64,000 nucleotides of DNA from Pseudomonas sp. NC02 (GCF_002874965.1 NZ_CP025624.1:4712001-4776000), one strand, 5' to 3'. Shown: positions 36,101 to 44,424, counted from the stretch's first letter. The notes: generated by a model not told the origin, from the letters alone. A program made the numbers and translations.

Positions 36101-36781
36101 ATGACCTTGCAGATCGGCTTTTTGTTGTTCCCCGGCATCCAGCAACTGGACCTCACCGGGCCCTACGACGTGTTGGGATCGCTGCCGGATGTGAAGCTGC
36201 ATCTGGTGTGGAAAGACCTCGCGCCGGTCACCTCCAGCACCGGCTTGGTGTTTACCCCCAGCACCACTTATGACGAGTGCCCGACGCTGGATGTGATTTG
36301 CGTGCCCGGCGGTTCTGGCGTCGGGGCATTGATGGAGGATGAGCAGACCCTGGCGTTTCTCAAGACACAGGCCCAGACCGCGCGCTACGTGACATCGGTG
36401 TGCACCGGCTCCCTGGTGCTGGGTGCCGCGGGCTTGCTGCGCGGGCGTCGCGCGACCACTCACTGGGCCTACCACGACCTGCTCGCACCGCTCGGTGCGA
36501 TCCCGGTGCAGGAGCGCGTGGTGCGTGACGGCAACCTGTTGACCGGTGGCGGGATTACCGCCGGGATCGACTTTGCCCTGACCCTGGCCGCCGAGCTGTA
36601 CAGCGAGGCGGCGGCGCAACTGGTGCAGTTGCAGATTGAGTACGCCCCGGCGCCGCCGTTCAATGCTGGCCGGCCGGAAACCGCACCGCCGCATGTACTG
36701 GAAGAAGCCCGCAAGCGCACCGCCGAGTCGCGCAAGACCCGGGGTGAAATCGTGGCACGGGCAGCGGCCAGGTTGGGTTAA
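36101..36781 (+). CDS. inhA: Isonitrile hydratase (DJ-1/PfpI family)
   Basis: 226 residues. It closely follows, from memory, the Pseudomonas putida isonitrile hydratase: LQIGFLLFPGIQQLDLTGPYDVL at the start, CVPGGSGVGALMEDEQTLAF, and the nucleophile Cys101 in TSVCTGSLVLGAAGLLRG. The enzyme hydrates isonitriles to N-substituted formamides in the cytoplasm. CAGGAG precedes ATG 36101, and the frame upstream to 36056 is not needed. It is divergent from the GlxA-type regulator. Its stop codon overlaps the stop of the convergent ABM gene. Confidence 0.88.
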   Translation: MTLQIGFLLFPGIQQLDLTGPYDVLGSLPDVKLHLVWKDLAPVTSSTGLVFTPSTTYDECPTLDVICVPGGSGVGALMEDEQTLAFLKTQAQTARYVTSVCTGSLVLGAAGLLRGRRATTHWAYHDLLAPLGAIPVQERVVRDGNLLTGGGITAGIDFALTLAAELYSEAAAQLVQLQIEYAPAPPFNAGRPETAPPHVLEEARKRTAESRKTRGEIVARAAARLG

Positions 36782-37119
36782 GCGTTCGCCCGTCCGTGGC
36801 GGTCGGCGGGCACCAAATGCCCGATGGTGCCGTCCCCATACGCCCGCTCCACTTTGGAAATCACCACGTGATAACCGCCGTACCAGCGGCGGTATAGACG
36901 CTTGGCTTCCAGGTGGGTCGGGTGGCTGGCAAAGGCGCGAATGGAGGCCTCGTCACGCCAGTAATAACTGGCGTTGATCAACCCGCCATCCGCCGAACGC
37001 CACGACTCGGCCCCCACGTATCCCGGCAGCCTTGCTGCCAGTGCGTCGATCAGATTCGTGAGGCGCTGGAACTCGTCATCCCGTTCGCCGGGCTTGTAGA
37101 TAAAGGCTGCGATGTACAT
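36778..37119 (-). CDS. Antibiotic biosynthesis monooxygenase (ABM)-domain protein
   Basis: 113 residues with the ABM/ferredoxin-like dimeric barrel look: YIAAFIYKPGERDDEFQRLTNLIDALAARLPGYVG, then YYWRDEASIRAFASHPTHLEAKRLYRRWYGGYHVVI. Such proteins include small monooxygenases and stress-response proteins; the substrate is not predictable. ATG 37119 is the only good start. The TAA at 36780-36778 overlaps the inhA stop. Confidence 0.75.
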   Translation of the reverse strand: MYIAAFIYKPGERDDEFQRLTNLIDALAARLPGYVGAESWRSADGGLINASYYWRDEASIRAFASHPTHLEAKRLYRRWYGGYHVVISKVERAYGDGTIGHLVPADRHGRANA

Positions 37120-37146
37120 GGGTAACGTCCTTTTATGAGTGATGTT

Positions 37147-37776
37147 TCACGTCGGGCGAGACATCAATGCCAAGCGCACGGCCAGCACCATCAGCACGGT
37201 TGCCAGGCCCCATTTCTGTAAGCCTGCGCTCCCCGGTTTGCCGGCAAAAAACCGGCTAACCGCCCCGCCAAAAATCCCCAGCACGGCATGAAACACACCG
37301 CTGATCAGCGTCAGGATGATCCCCAGTTGCACCAGTTGCAGCGCGATGGGGCCCGCCTCGGGGCTGACGAATTGCGGCAGGAACACCATGAAAAACAGCA
37401 GCGCCTTGGGGTTGAGCAAACTGTTGAGCATTGCCCGCGCAAACACCCGGCCCAGCGGCACGCGGCTGACGTGGGCCGTGTCCAGGGCGGGCGTTTTCTG
37501 CAGGGTCTTGAACACCAGCCACAGCAGGTACAACACCCCGGCGTAGCGAATCAGGTCGAAGGCCGGCGGCCAGCTGGCGACCAGAGCGGTCACGCCGGTT
37601 GCGGTCAGTGCCGTGAGCAGCAGGTCCGCCACGCTGATGCCCAACCCGGATGCCACCCCGCCACGCCAGCCATAGGTCACACCGTGGCTGATGACGAAGG
37701 CCATGTTCGGACCCGGGGATAACAACAGCAGCAGGACTGCGCCAGAGAACACAGCCAGGGTTGCGAGGTCGATCAT
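37147..37776 (-). CDS. LysE/RhtB-family amino acid exporter
   Basis: 209 residues with five to six hydrophobic segments and the family signature LLLLLSPGPNMAFVISHGVTYGWRGGVASGLGI close to the N-terminus, then MLNSLLNPKALLFFMVFLPQF. It exports an amino acid or homoserine-lactone-like compound across the inner membrane. ATG 37776 begins the conserved part. It is divergent from a MocR-type regulator, a standard arrangement for regulation by an amino-acid or PLP-linked signal. Confidence 0.87.
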   Translation of the reverse strand: MIDLATLAVFSGAVLLLLLSPGPNMAFVISHGVTYGWRGGVASGLGISVADLLLTALTATGVTALVASWPPAFDLIRYAGVLYLLWLVFKTLQKTPALDTAHVSRVPLGRVFARAMLNSLLNPKALLFFMVFLPQFVSPEAGPIALQLVQLGIILTLISGVFHAVLGIFGGAVSRFFAGKPGSAGLQKWGLATVLMVLAVRLALMSRPT

Positions 37777-37822
37777 GCTCAAGCCATCCGCCGGGAAAGC
37801 CTGTAGATTAATCAGCCCACCT

Positions 37823-37851
37823 GATACAAACAAAAAATTGATCTAGATACA
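37823..37851. promoter_or_regulatory. GATACA direct repeats between lysE-type and mocR-type genes
   Basis: GATACA at 37823-37828 and 37846-37851, same orientation, 23 bp apart. The spacer is A+T-rich and the repeats lie just before the regulator's ATG. MocR proteins such as GabR and PdxR bind direct repeats, so this is the likely operator. Confidence 0.45.
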
Positions 37852-37870
37852 CTTTGCACAGGAACGCACC

Positions 37871-39196
37871 ATGGCTCAGGTCCGCTACAAACTGATCGTC
37901 GATGAACTGGCCACGCGGATTCGCGCCGGCCAGTTGCCGCCGGGCACCCAGTTGCCGACCCTGCGTAGCCTGATGAACAGCCATCGCATCGCCCTCGCCA
38001 CTGCCTTGCGGGTGTACAGCGAACTGGAGGCCAGCGGCCTGGTGGTGGGTGAACCGGGACGCGGGACGTTTGTGCGCGACACCACGTTGCTGCGGGGCAT
38101 GGGCCTGGTGCAACAACCGCTCCAACCGGGCACCGTGGACCTGAGCCTCAACTACCCCTCGTTGCCGGGCCAGGCCGAGATGCTGCGCGACGGTTTGCGT
38201 GCCATTGCCGCCTCGGGCGACCTCGATGCGCTGCTGCATTCCGCGCCGCAAGGTGGCCGCGCCCATGAACGACAGACCGCCGCGCGGCACCTGCGCAATC
38301 GGCAGATTCGCGTGAGTGGCGAGCAAGTGCTGATCGTCAACGGTGCGCAACAAGGCCTCGCCGTCAGCCTGATGGCGCTGCTGCAACCGGGGGATGTATT
38401 GGCGGTGGATGCGCTGACGTATCCCGGGTTGAAAACCCTGGCCCAGTCCCAGCGCATCGACCTGGAGCCGCTGCCGCAACCGGCTGGGCATACGGATCTG
38501 GATGCGCTGGAGGCTTTGTGCAAACGGCGCCCGGTGCGGGCTTTTTATTGCATGCCCACGTTGCACAATCCGCTGGGCACGGTGATGGGTGAAGCCGACC
38601 GCGAGCGCCTTGCAGCGTTGGCTGAACGCTACGATTTTCTACTGATCGAAGACGGCGCCTACGCCTTTCTCGCCGAGCCCGCACCGAAGCCGTTGTTTAC
38701 TTATGCGCCGCTGCGCACGGTGTATGTGTCTGGCCTTTCGAAGAGTGTGGCGTCGGGGTTGCGGGTGGGGTTTATCGTCGCGCCCAAGGCGTGGGTGCCG
38801 GCGCTGGAGCAAGCGATCCGTGTCTCGACCTGGAGCACGCCGACGCTCACGGTGAACCTGGCGTGCCGCTGGATAGAATCCGGTGCAGTGGATGCACTGG
38901 AAGAGCACAAGCGCCAGGATGCGCGCCAACGCCAGGCGCTGGCCCGGGAGGTCTTGCGAGGGTGTGAGGTGATTGCGCATCCGGCGTCGTATTACCTGTG
39001 GCTGGTGTTGCCGGAAGGTCTGCGGGCGGATGCAGTGGTGGCTGCGCTTGAGGGCCAGGGTGTGCGGGTCACCAGTGCCGAGCCGTTTGCCTGTACGGCC
39101 CATGTGCCGCATGCGTTGCGGGTGGCGCTGGGGTCGATTGATTTGGCGACGTTAAGAATAGCCTTGGGGAAAATTCGCGAGGCAATTCGGATATGA
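37871..39196 (+). CDS. MocR-type (GntR-HTH + aminotransferase fold) transcriptional regulator
   Basis: 441 residues. The N-terminal GntR winged helix (about 1-70: YKLIVDELATRIRAGQLPPGTQLPTLRSLM, then GLVVGEPGRGTFV) is fused to a fold-type I aminotransferase domain. The latter holds VNGAQQGLAVSLMALLQPGDVLAVDALTYPG, CMPTLHNPLGTVM, EDGAYAF and the PLP-binding Lys in VSGLSKSVASGLRVGF. It probably regulates the divergent LysE exporter and itself. Similar stand-alone aminotransferases lack the winged helix, so this is a regulator rather than an enzyme. Confidence 0.9.
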   Translation: MAQVRYKLIVDELATRIRAGQLPPGTQLPTLRSLMNSHRIALATALRVYSELEASGLVVGEPGRGTFVRDTTLLRGMGLVQQPLQPGTVDLSLNYPSLPGQAEMLRDGLRAIAASGDLDALLHSAPQGGRAHERQTAARHLRNRQIRVSGEQVLIVNGAQQGLAVSLMALLQPGDVLAVDALTYPGLKTLAQSQRIDLEPLPQPAGHTDLDALEALCKRRPVRAFYCMPTLHNPLGTVMGEADRERLAALAERYDFLLIEDGAYAFLAEPAPKPLFTYAPLRTVYVSGLSKSVASGLRVGFIVAPKAWVPALEQAIRVSTWSTPTLTVNLACRWIESGAVDALEEHKRQDARQRQALAREVLRGCEVIAHPASYYLWLVLPEGLRADAVVAALEGQGVRVTSAEPFACTAHVPHALRVALGSIDLATLRIALGKIREAIRI

Positions 39197-39251
39197 ATAA
39201 AGGGCCAGCAGGGTAAATCCCTTTGATTTGCGGGACATTTCCGAGACAATC

Positions 39252-39281
39252 TTTCGGCCTTGTGCCCATTGGAACCTGTGG
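39252..39281 (+). promoter_or_regulatory. Weak candidate promoter ahead of the structured leader
   Basis: TTGTGC and TAGTCT separated by 17 nt lie just upstream of the structured region that precedes the DUF6124-like gene. Only spacing and position support it. Confidence 0.25.
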
Positions 39282-39296
39282 CTAGTCTTCGCCCCG

Positions 39297-39470
39297 TCAC
39301 TGCTCATCAGTGATCGGGTTTAGTCGCCCGGGTCTTACATGGCGCATGGTTCTCATGAAGTTTTATGGTGGCTATGCGTAGGGCGCCTTCGGGTGCGCCG
39401 GTTTTCCATGTGGCCGGTCGACTAACCTGCGCATAGCCGCCACCCTCGTTTAGTCGCGACGGGTGTCAGC
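39297..39470 (+). ncRNA. Candidate structured 5' leader (cis-regulatory RNA) of the DUF6124-like gene
   Basis: Inside the 298-bp gap after the MocR gene several complementary segments line up. They are a hairpin TCACTG/CAGTGA (39297-39302, 39308-39313); a long stem GGTGGCTATGCG (39367-39378) with CGCATAGC plus CACC (39430-39437, 39441-39444) and a 3-nt bulge; and an enclosed hairpin GGCGCC-TTCG-GGTGCGCC (39382-39399) with a UUCG tetraloop. The direct repeat GTTTAGTCGC occurs at 39318 and 39448, and both copies can pair, with one bulge, with the single CGACTAAC at 39419. The two pairings exclude each other. GGAG (39484-39487) and the ATG (39495) follow shortly after. Function is inferred; base pairing is seen directly. 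Confidence 0.55.
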
Positions 39471-39494
39471 TCCTAAAACATATGGAGTTACACC

Positions 39495-39797
39495 ATGAAT
39501 AAACCCGTCCCCGACCCACCCATCGACCTGCTCAAAAACCGCGCGGCCTTCAATCGCGCCCTCGAACACTACCTGCCTTCCCAGGGCTTCCATACCGTCA
39601 ACGAAGACCTGAGCTTCGAAGACTCCCTGCTCTACACCGCCAGCCTGCTCAGCAGCGCCTCGGCCACCGCTCTAGACTGCGGCGAACTGCTGCAAAGCCC
39701 CGAGCGGGCAAAGTTGCTGGCGGTGTGGCATTTACTGGAAATTGCCAAGACCACCGTCGACCGCTCGATTGAGTGTTTGCACCTGCGCAAGGCTTAG
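39495..39797 (+). CDS. DUF6124-like small protein, function unknown
   Basis: 100-residue acidic, helical protein (AALEHYLPSQGFHTVNEDLSFEDSLLY type core, then LLSSASATALDCGELLQSPERAKLLAVWHLLEIAKTTVDRSIECL). I recognise it as the family of small proteins found as several paralogues in Pseudomonas genomes (DUF6124, earlier DUF3077), with no assigned role. GGAG lies 7 nt before ATG 39495. The striking part is its roughly 200-nt structured leader, which suggests post-transcriptional control. It has no signal peptide or membrane segment. Confidence 0.75.
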   Translation: MNKPVPDPPIDLLKNRAAFNRALEHYLPSQGFHTVNEDLSFEDSLLYTASLLSSASATALDCGELLQSPERAKLLAVWHLLEIAKTTVDRSIECLHLRKA

Positions 39798-39885
39798 CCG
39801 CAACCCCGTCAAGCCTGTGTGGGTTTGTGCATCCGGCCAAATCCACGCGGCAACGATTGCCCAATCCTCTGGCCAACGCATAGAA

Positions 39886-39904
39886 TGCGAACCGTTATCA
39901 ATTA
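39886..39904 (+). promoter_or_regulatory. Candidate Fur box before the FecI-type sigma gene
   Basis: TGCGAACCGTTATCAATTA partly matches the 19-bp Fur consensus, best in its right half. It lies 22 bp before the start codon of an iron-uptake sigma factor gene, where a Fur box is expected. Confidence 0.45.
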
Positions 39905-39926
39905 AGACGCCCGCGCCAGGATGCCC

Positions 39927-40442
39927 ATGTCGAGCGACCACCCACTGGATCATGCCGCCATCGGCCAGCTCTACCATGCCCATCATTCCTGGCTGCGCGG
40001 CTGGTTGAGCCGGCGTACGGGCTGCCGTGAGCACGCCGCCGACCTGGCGCAGGAAACCTTCGTGCGCCTGCTCAATGCGCGCAAGCAGCAAGCCTTGCTG
40101 CAACCCCGGGCCTACCTGAGCAGCATCGCCCGCAGCCTGATGATCGACCAGTATCGCCGCCGCGAACTGGAGCGTGCCTATCTGGAGAGTCTCGCGCATT
40201 TCCCGCAAGTCGAGGTGCCGTCGGAAGAAACCCGCCTGCTGATCCTCGACAGCCTGGAGCGCATCGACCGCCTGCTGGACCAACTCAAGCCACGGGTGCG
40301 CGAAGCGTTTTTGCTGGCGCAACTGGACGGCCTGACCTGCCAACAGATCGCCCTGCGCCTGGGGGTGTCCAAGGCCACCGTGGAGCGCGACCTGGCCAAG
40401 GCACTGCATGCCTGTTATCGGTTGCGTTATGCCGAAGGCTAA
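39927..40442 (+). CDS. FecI-type extracytoplasmic function sigma factor
   Basis: 171 residues with sigma region 2 (HHSWLRGWLSRRTGCREHAADLAQETFVRLL, then SIARSLMIDQYRRRELERAYL) and region 4 (LLDQLKPRVREAFLLAQLDGLTCQQIALRLGVSKATVERDLAKAL). This is the iron-starvation ECF type that transcribes a siderophore receptor gene after signal transfer through FecR. ATG 39927 (AGGA 6 nt upstream) is preferred to ATG 39921. The FecR gene starts within its last 14 nt. Confidence 0.9.
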   Translation: MSSDHPLDHAAIGQLYHAHHSWLRGWLSRRTGCREHAADLAQETFVRLLNARKQQALLQPRAYLSSIARSLMIDQYRRRELERAYLESLAHFPQVEVPSEETRLLILDSLERIDRLLDQLKPRVREAFLLAQLDGLTCQQIALRLGVSKATVERDLAKALHACYRLRYAEG

Positions 40443-41388
40443 TCCGCCATTGGTGGACCAGGCGATCCAGTGGATGATCAAGCTGCGGTTCAATATTGCC
40501 GATGACGCCACCACGGCCGCCTTCGAACGCTGGCTTGAAACCAGTAGCGACCACCAGCAGGCCTGGCAACGGGTCTCGTCGATGAGTGACGAGTTTGCGC
40601 AGTTGCCGGCACAGGTCGGCCGCCATGCCTTGCAAGGTGCCCGCCAACGCATCAGCCGCCGTGAAGGGTTGAAGTTGCTCGGGCTGTTCGCCGGTGCCGC
40701 AGGGCTGACATGGTTCGGCCGCGACTACACGCCATTGCCCGGCCTGCTGGCCGACTACCGCACCGCCACCGGAGAGCGGCGTTGGGTCGCCCTCGACGAT
40801 GGCAGCCGTATCCAGCTCAACAGTGCCAGCGCCATCGACACAGTCTTCAACACCGAAAGACGTCTGGTGCAGTTGCGCCAGGGTGAAATCCTGATCGACA
40901 TGGGCGCCGACGGTAGCGCGCCACGGCCCTTCTGGGTGCAAACCCGCGACGGTTATCTGCGCGCCTTGGGCACCCGGTTCATGGTGCGCGAGGAGCTCCA
41001 CGGCACCTTGCTCGCCGTGCAAAAAGGCACCGTCGCGGTATTCGCCGACAGCCATCAGGCCAGCGCACGTGGGGTGATACAGCCCGGCGAGCAGGTGCTG
41101 TTTGATCGAAACGGCTTGCGTCCACCCGCCACCACGGGCCTGGATCCCTGGGCCTGGAGCGACGGTGTGATCAGCGCTCACAACATGCGTCTGGACGATT
41201 TCCTCGCGGAGCTGAGCCGTTACCGCACTGGGCTGGTGCGCTGCAGCGAAGCGGTCGCCGCCCTGCGTGTGTCCGGGACTTACCAGTTGGACGATACCGA
41301 TCAGGTCCTGACCCTGGTGGCACAGACACTGTCGGTGAACATCACCTATCGCAGCCGTTATTGGGTGACCGTCGCAGCTCGTGCATGA
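40429..41388 (+). CDS. FecR-type anti-sigma factor / signal transducer
   Basis: 319 residues. The N-terminal cytoplasmic anti-sigma region includes the DUF4880-like WMIKLRFNIADDATTAAFERWLETSSDHQQAWQRV. One membrane segment follows (LLGLFAGAAGLTWFG, near residue 90), and the periplasmic FecR domain holds YRTATGERRWVALDDGSRIQLNSASAIDT and VQTRDGYLRALGTRFMV. It should receive the signal from the STN domain of the receptor encoded next and control the sigma factor encoded before it. Confidence 0.9.
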   Translation: MPKANPPLVDQAIQWMIKLRFNIADDATTAAFERWLETSSDHQQAWQRVSSMSDEFAQLPAQVGRHALQGARQRISRREGLKLLGLFAGAAGLTWFGRDYTPLPGLLADYRTATGERRWVALDDGSRIQLNSASAIDTVFNTERRLVQLRQGEILIDMGADGSAPRPFWVQTRDGYLRALGTRFMVREELHGTLLAVQKGTVAVFADSHQASARGVIQPGEQVLFDRNGLRPPATTGLDPWAWSDGVISAHNMRLDDFLAELSRYRTGLVRCSEAVAALRVSGTYQLDDTDQVLTLVAQTLSVNITYRSRYWVTVAARA

Positions 41389-41401
41389 CCTTCCGAAAAT
41401 A

Positions 41402-41420
41402 AATGAGGTGAATTCTCATC
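41402..41420 (+). promoter_or_regulatory. Possible Fur-type site before the receptor gene
   Basis: AATGAGGTGAATTCTCATC contains an inverted ATGAG/CTCAT and agrees with the 19-bp Fur consensus at about 11 positions. It sits in the 105-bp gap between the fecR-type and receptor genes. Confidence 0.35.
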
Positions 41421-41493
41421 TTCGCTCGACCTGTAAGGAAAGGCCGATCAACAGGCCGATTCTGTCCACTTCCTTCAGGAGCATTCCGCGGTC

Positions 41494-43980
41494 ATGCAAG
41501 CGTTCCCCTCCAAGCGTTCTCCCCTCAAGCATGCGGTGCACGCCGCCCTGCTCGGTGCCTGCCTGAACGGCAGCGCCCTGCCCCTGGCGGTCATGGCGCA
41601 AACGCCTGCCAGCGACACCCAGGCCCGTGACTGGAACATCGCACCCGGCCCATTGGCCACGGTGCTCGACCAGTTTGCGCGCCAGGCGAGTATCAGCCTG
41701 TCCTATGACGCCACCAGCGTCGCCGGCAAGACCAGCCCCGGCCTCAACGGCGCGCTGGACAGCCAACAGGCCTTGAGCCAATTGATCCAGGGCCAGGGTT
41801 TGCAAGCCCAACGCCAGAGCAACAACACCTGGCTGCTGTTGCCGCAAGTCGCGGACACCGGCGCGCTGAACCTGGGTGCCACCACCGTGACCGGCGAACA
41901 CCTCGGCGTCACCACTGACGGCAGCGGTTCCTACACCACCGGCGCGGTGACCATCGGCAAGGGCGCCCACAGCCTGCGGGAAACACCGCAATCGGTCAGC
42001 GTCATGACCCGCAAGCTGATCGACGACCAGAACATCACCACCATCGATCAATTACTGGAACACACCCCGGGCATCACCACCTACGACTCACCTATGGGTG
42101 GCAAGTATTTCTATTCCCGTGGTTTCAAGATGCTCGGCCAATACCAGTTCGACGGTGTGCCGTTGGACATCGGCAAAGACTACGTACAGGCCGACAGCTT
42201 CACCGCCAACATGGCGATCTATGACCGGGTGGAAGTGCTCAAGGGCGCGGCCGGCATGCTCAAGGGCGCCGGCACCGCCAGTGGTGCGGTGAACTTCGTG
42301 CGCAAGCGGCCACAAGACAAACCCACTACCAGCCTGTCGCTGTCTGCCGGCACCTGGGACAACTACCGCGCCGACGTCGATACCGGCGGCCCGCTCAATG
42401 ACAGCGGCACCGTACGCGGCCGCGCCGTGGTCAGCCAACAGAACCGTGGCTCGTACATGGACGTCTCCAAGCGCCAGGACCAAGCTGTCTACCTCGCACT
42501 GGATGTTGACCTCTCGCCCGACACCACCCTGGGCATCGGTGCCAGCTACGAAGATGTCGATGCAACGCCCTGCTGGGGCGGTGTGCCGCGCTACAGCGAC
42601 GGCAAGAGCATCGGCCTGAGCCGTTCCACCTGCCTGGGCCAGGCCTGGAACGACTGGCAGAGCCAACGCACTACGCTGTTTGCCGACCTCACCCACCACT
42701 TCAACGACGACTGGCAACTCAAGGTCACGGCGGTGAACAGCCGCAACCTGCAAGACATCAAATACGCCGCCAGCCAAGGCACCGTGAAGTACGGTGATCC
42801 GGCGCCAACCGCCGAGATGTACGCCGCGCTGTTTGACTACGACCACCGGGATTTCGGACTGGATGCCTACCTGGACGGTAAGTTCGAAGCGTTCGGTTTG
42901 CAGCATGAACTCATCATCGGCGCCAATGGCAGCCGTGGCACCCAGGACGATGTCTACGCGATCCGCAGCCTGCCCGACCGGCAAAGTATCTTCCTGCCCA
43001 ACCACCACTTCCCGCAGCCCGCCAACGATACCTTCTGGCCCAACATGTACCGGGGCGGCACCGTCAAGGAAACCGCCACCCAGTACGGTACCTACGCCAC
43101 TTTGCGCCTGAGGCTGGCCGAGCCATTGATGGTGGTGCTCGGCAGTCGCGTCAGTTGGTTCGAAAACCGCCGCCAGTCGAATAACCTCGCCTGGGGCGAA
43201 TGGGCCCTGCAGGATGCACGCACCAAGGAAACCGGTGAAGTCACGCCGTTCGCCGCGGTGATCTATGACCTCGACGACAACCTTTCGGTGTACGCCAGCT
43301 ACGCCGATATTTTCCAGCCACAAAGCTCCAACGCCACGGTGACCGGGGCTGCCCTCAAGCCCAAAATCGGCGAAAACTACGAGCTGGGCATCAAGGGCGA
43401 ATGGTTTGAGGGGCGCCTCAACAGCTCGCTGGCATTGTTCCGCGCTATCGAGAAAAACGCCGCCGAAACCGACTACACCACCCAATGCGGTACCTCGGCA
43501 GACGGCTATTGCTACACCGACACTGGCAAGGTTCGCGCACAAGGTGTCGAAGCCGAGTTGAGTGGCGAGTTGCTGGAACGCTTGCAAGTGGCGGGCGGCT
43601 ACACCTACACCCAGACCAGGAACCTCAACAACATCAACAGCGCCGCCATTGGCGCGGTCGCAAACAGCTACGTGCCGCGACACATGCTGCGCTTGTGGGG
43701 CGATTATCAGTTGGACGGCACACTGTCGAAATGGAGCGTCGGCACCGGCGTCAACGCCCAGAGCAGCAACTACCGAATTCAAGGCATCAAACTGGAACAA
43801 GCCGGTTATGCGGTATGGAATGCGCGGTTGGCGTACCGGGTTGATGACACATGGACGGTGGCGCTGAACGGTAACAATCTCTTCGACAAAAATTACTATC
43901 AGACGGTGGGAACGGCCGACTGGGGTAATTTCTACGGCGAACCGCGCAACTTCACTGTCAGTTTGAAAGGCAATTTTTAA
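41494..43980 (+). CDS. TonB-dependent siderophore receptor with STN signalling domain
   Basis: 828 residues: signal peptide (cleavage after VMAQ, near residue 35); STN domain (WNIAPGPLATVLDQFARQASISLSYD, about 48-105), which marks a transducing receptor; plug (TPQSVSVMTRKLIDDQNITTIDQLLEHTPGITTY and VEVLKGAAGMLKGAGTASGAVNFVRKRP); 22-strand barrel ending in Phe (VSLKGNF). It resembles the FpvA/FhuE/FoxA group of ferric-siderophore receptors. With the sigma and anti-sigma genes just upstream it forms a cell-surface signalling unit. Whether it takes the pyoverdine made by the NRPS at the left, or a foreign siderophore, cannot be told. Confidence 0.92.
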   Translation: MQAFPSKRSPLKHAVHAALLGACLNGSALPLAVMAQTPASDTQARDWNIAPGPLATVLDQFARQASISLSYDATSVAGKTSPGLNGALDSQQALSQLIQGQGLQAQRQSNNTWLLLPQVADTGALNLGATTVTGEHLGVTTDGSGSYTTGAVTIGKGAHSLRETPQSVSVMTRKLIDDQNITTIDQLLEHTPGITTYDSPMGGKYFYSRGFKMLGQYQFDGVPLDIGKDYVQADSFTANMAIYDRVEVLKGAAGMLKGAGTASGAVNFVRKRPQDKPTTSLSLSAGTWDNYRADVDTGGPLNDSGTVRGRAVVSQQNRGSYMDVSKRQDQAVYLALDVDLSPDTTLGIGASYEDVDATPCWGGVPRYSDGKSIGLSRSTCLGQAWNDWQSQRTTLFADLTHHFNDDWQLKVTAVNSRNLQDIKYAASQGTVKYGDPAPTAEMYAALFDYDHRDFGLDAYLDGKFEAFGLQHELIIGANGSRGTQDDVYAIRSLPDRQSIFLPNHHFPQPANDTFWPNMYRGGTVKETATQYGTYATLRLRLAEPLMVVLGSRVSWFENRRQSNNLAWGEWALQDARTKETGEVTPFAAVIYDLDDNLSVYASYADIFQPQSSNATVTGAALKPKIGENYELGIKGEWFEGRLNSSLALFRAIEKNAAETDYTTQCGTSADGYCYTDTGKVRAQGVEAELSGELLERLQVAGGYTYTQTRNLNNINSAAIGAVANSYVPRHMLRLWGDYQLDGTLSKWSVGTGVNAQSSNYRIQGIKLEQAGYAVWNARLAYRVDDTWTVALNGNNLFDKNYYQTVGTADWGNFYGEPRNFTVSLKGNF

Positions 43981-43998
43981 GGTTAGTACCGCCTCAAT

Positions 43999-44025
43999 GT
44001 GGTGACGGACTCACGTCCTCACCAC
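43999..44025 (+). terminator. Terminator-like hairpin after the receptor gene
   Basis: GTGGTGA-C-GGAC / loop TCAC / GTCC-TCACCAC gives an 11-bp stem with one bulged C, 19 nt after the stop. No T-run follows, so intrinsic termination may be weak. Confidence 0.5.
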
Positions 44026-44424
44026 TCGTCGCTTGTCCCCGAAAAACCCCGCATCCGACCTCCGTCAAAAAAAGGTTTTCCTCAGCCGCAGGAAATTTCC
44101 TAAATTTGTTCCTACACTCCAAAACGCCAGCATTTTGTTCCGGGAAAACCCGGAAATCCGACCAAGACAGTCAACAAACTGTCACGCGGGAGAGTACCTG
44201 ACGTGTCTAGACCGAAGGCCTTATAAAAGAGTCAAAACCTTGACGAGCGACGAAAAGGGAACCATCATTTAGCCATTACCCCGCAAATTCCCTGCAGATA
44301 GATAGGTAATTGCGTATTACCCAGCGAAGTAACCGTTCGTCTGGCGCCACTTATAAAGCAAGCCCTGCCTTTATGGATGAGCAGCCGAACAAGGAAGCCC
44401 TGGTGTGCAATGAGGGATGTTTTT
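44026..44424 (+). promoter_or_regulatory. psl leader and promoter region with three RsmA-type motifs
   Basis: This A+T-richer stretch holds no credible gene. It contains a small hairpin GACAGT/ACTGTC (44166-44183), a TTGACG (near 44238) without a convincing -10, and three ANGGA motifs in the last 55 nt before pslA: ATGGATG at 44373, ACAAGGAAG at 44389-44397 and AGGGATG at 44413. The last one is the pslA Shine-Dalgarno. In P. aeruginosa RsmA represses psl translation through its leader, and this layout is consistent with the same control. Confidence 0.55.

Noticed and set aside
42088..43800. 570-codon minus-strand frame
   Set aside because: Shadow of the TonB-dependent receptor; the plus-strand frame has a full plug and barrel ending in Phe.
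43999..44025. Calling a strong intrinsic terminator
   Set aside because: The hairpin is good but no T-run follows, so it is kept only as terminator-like.
44033..44272. 79-codon frame in the psl leader
   Set aside because: No Shine-Dalgarno, no recognisable family, and it lies in an A+T-richer regulatory region; left as untranslated.
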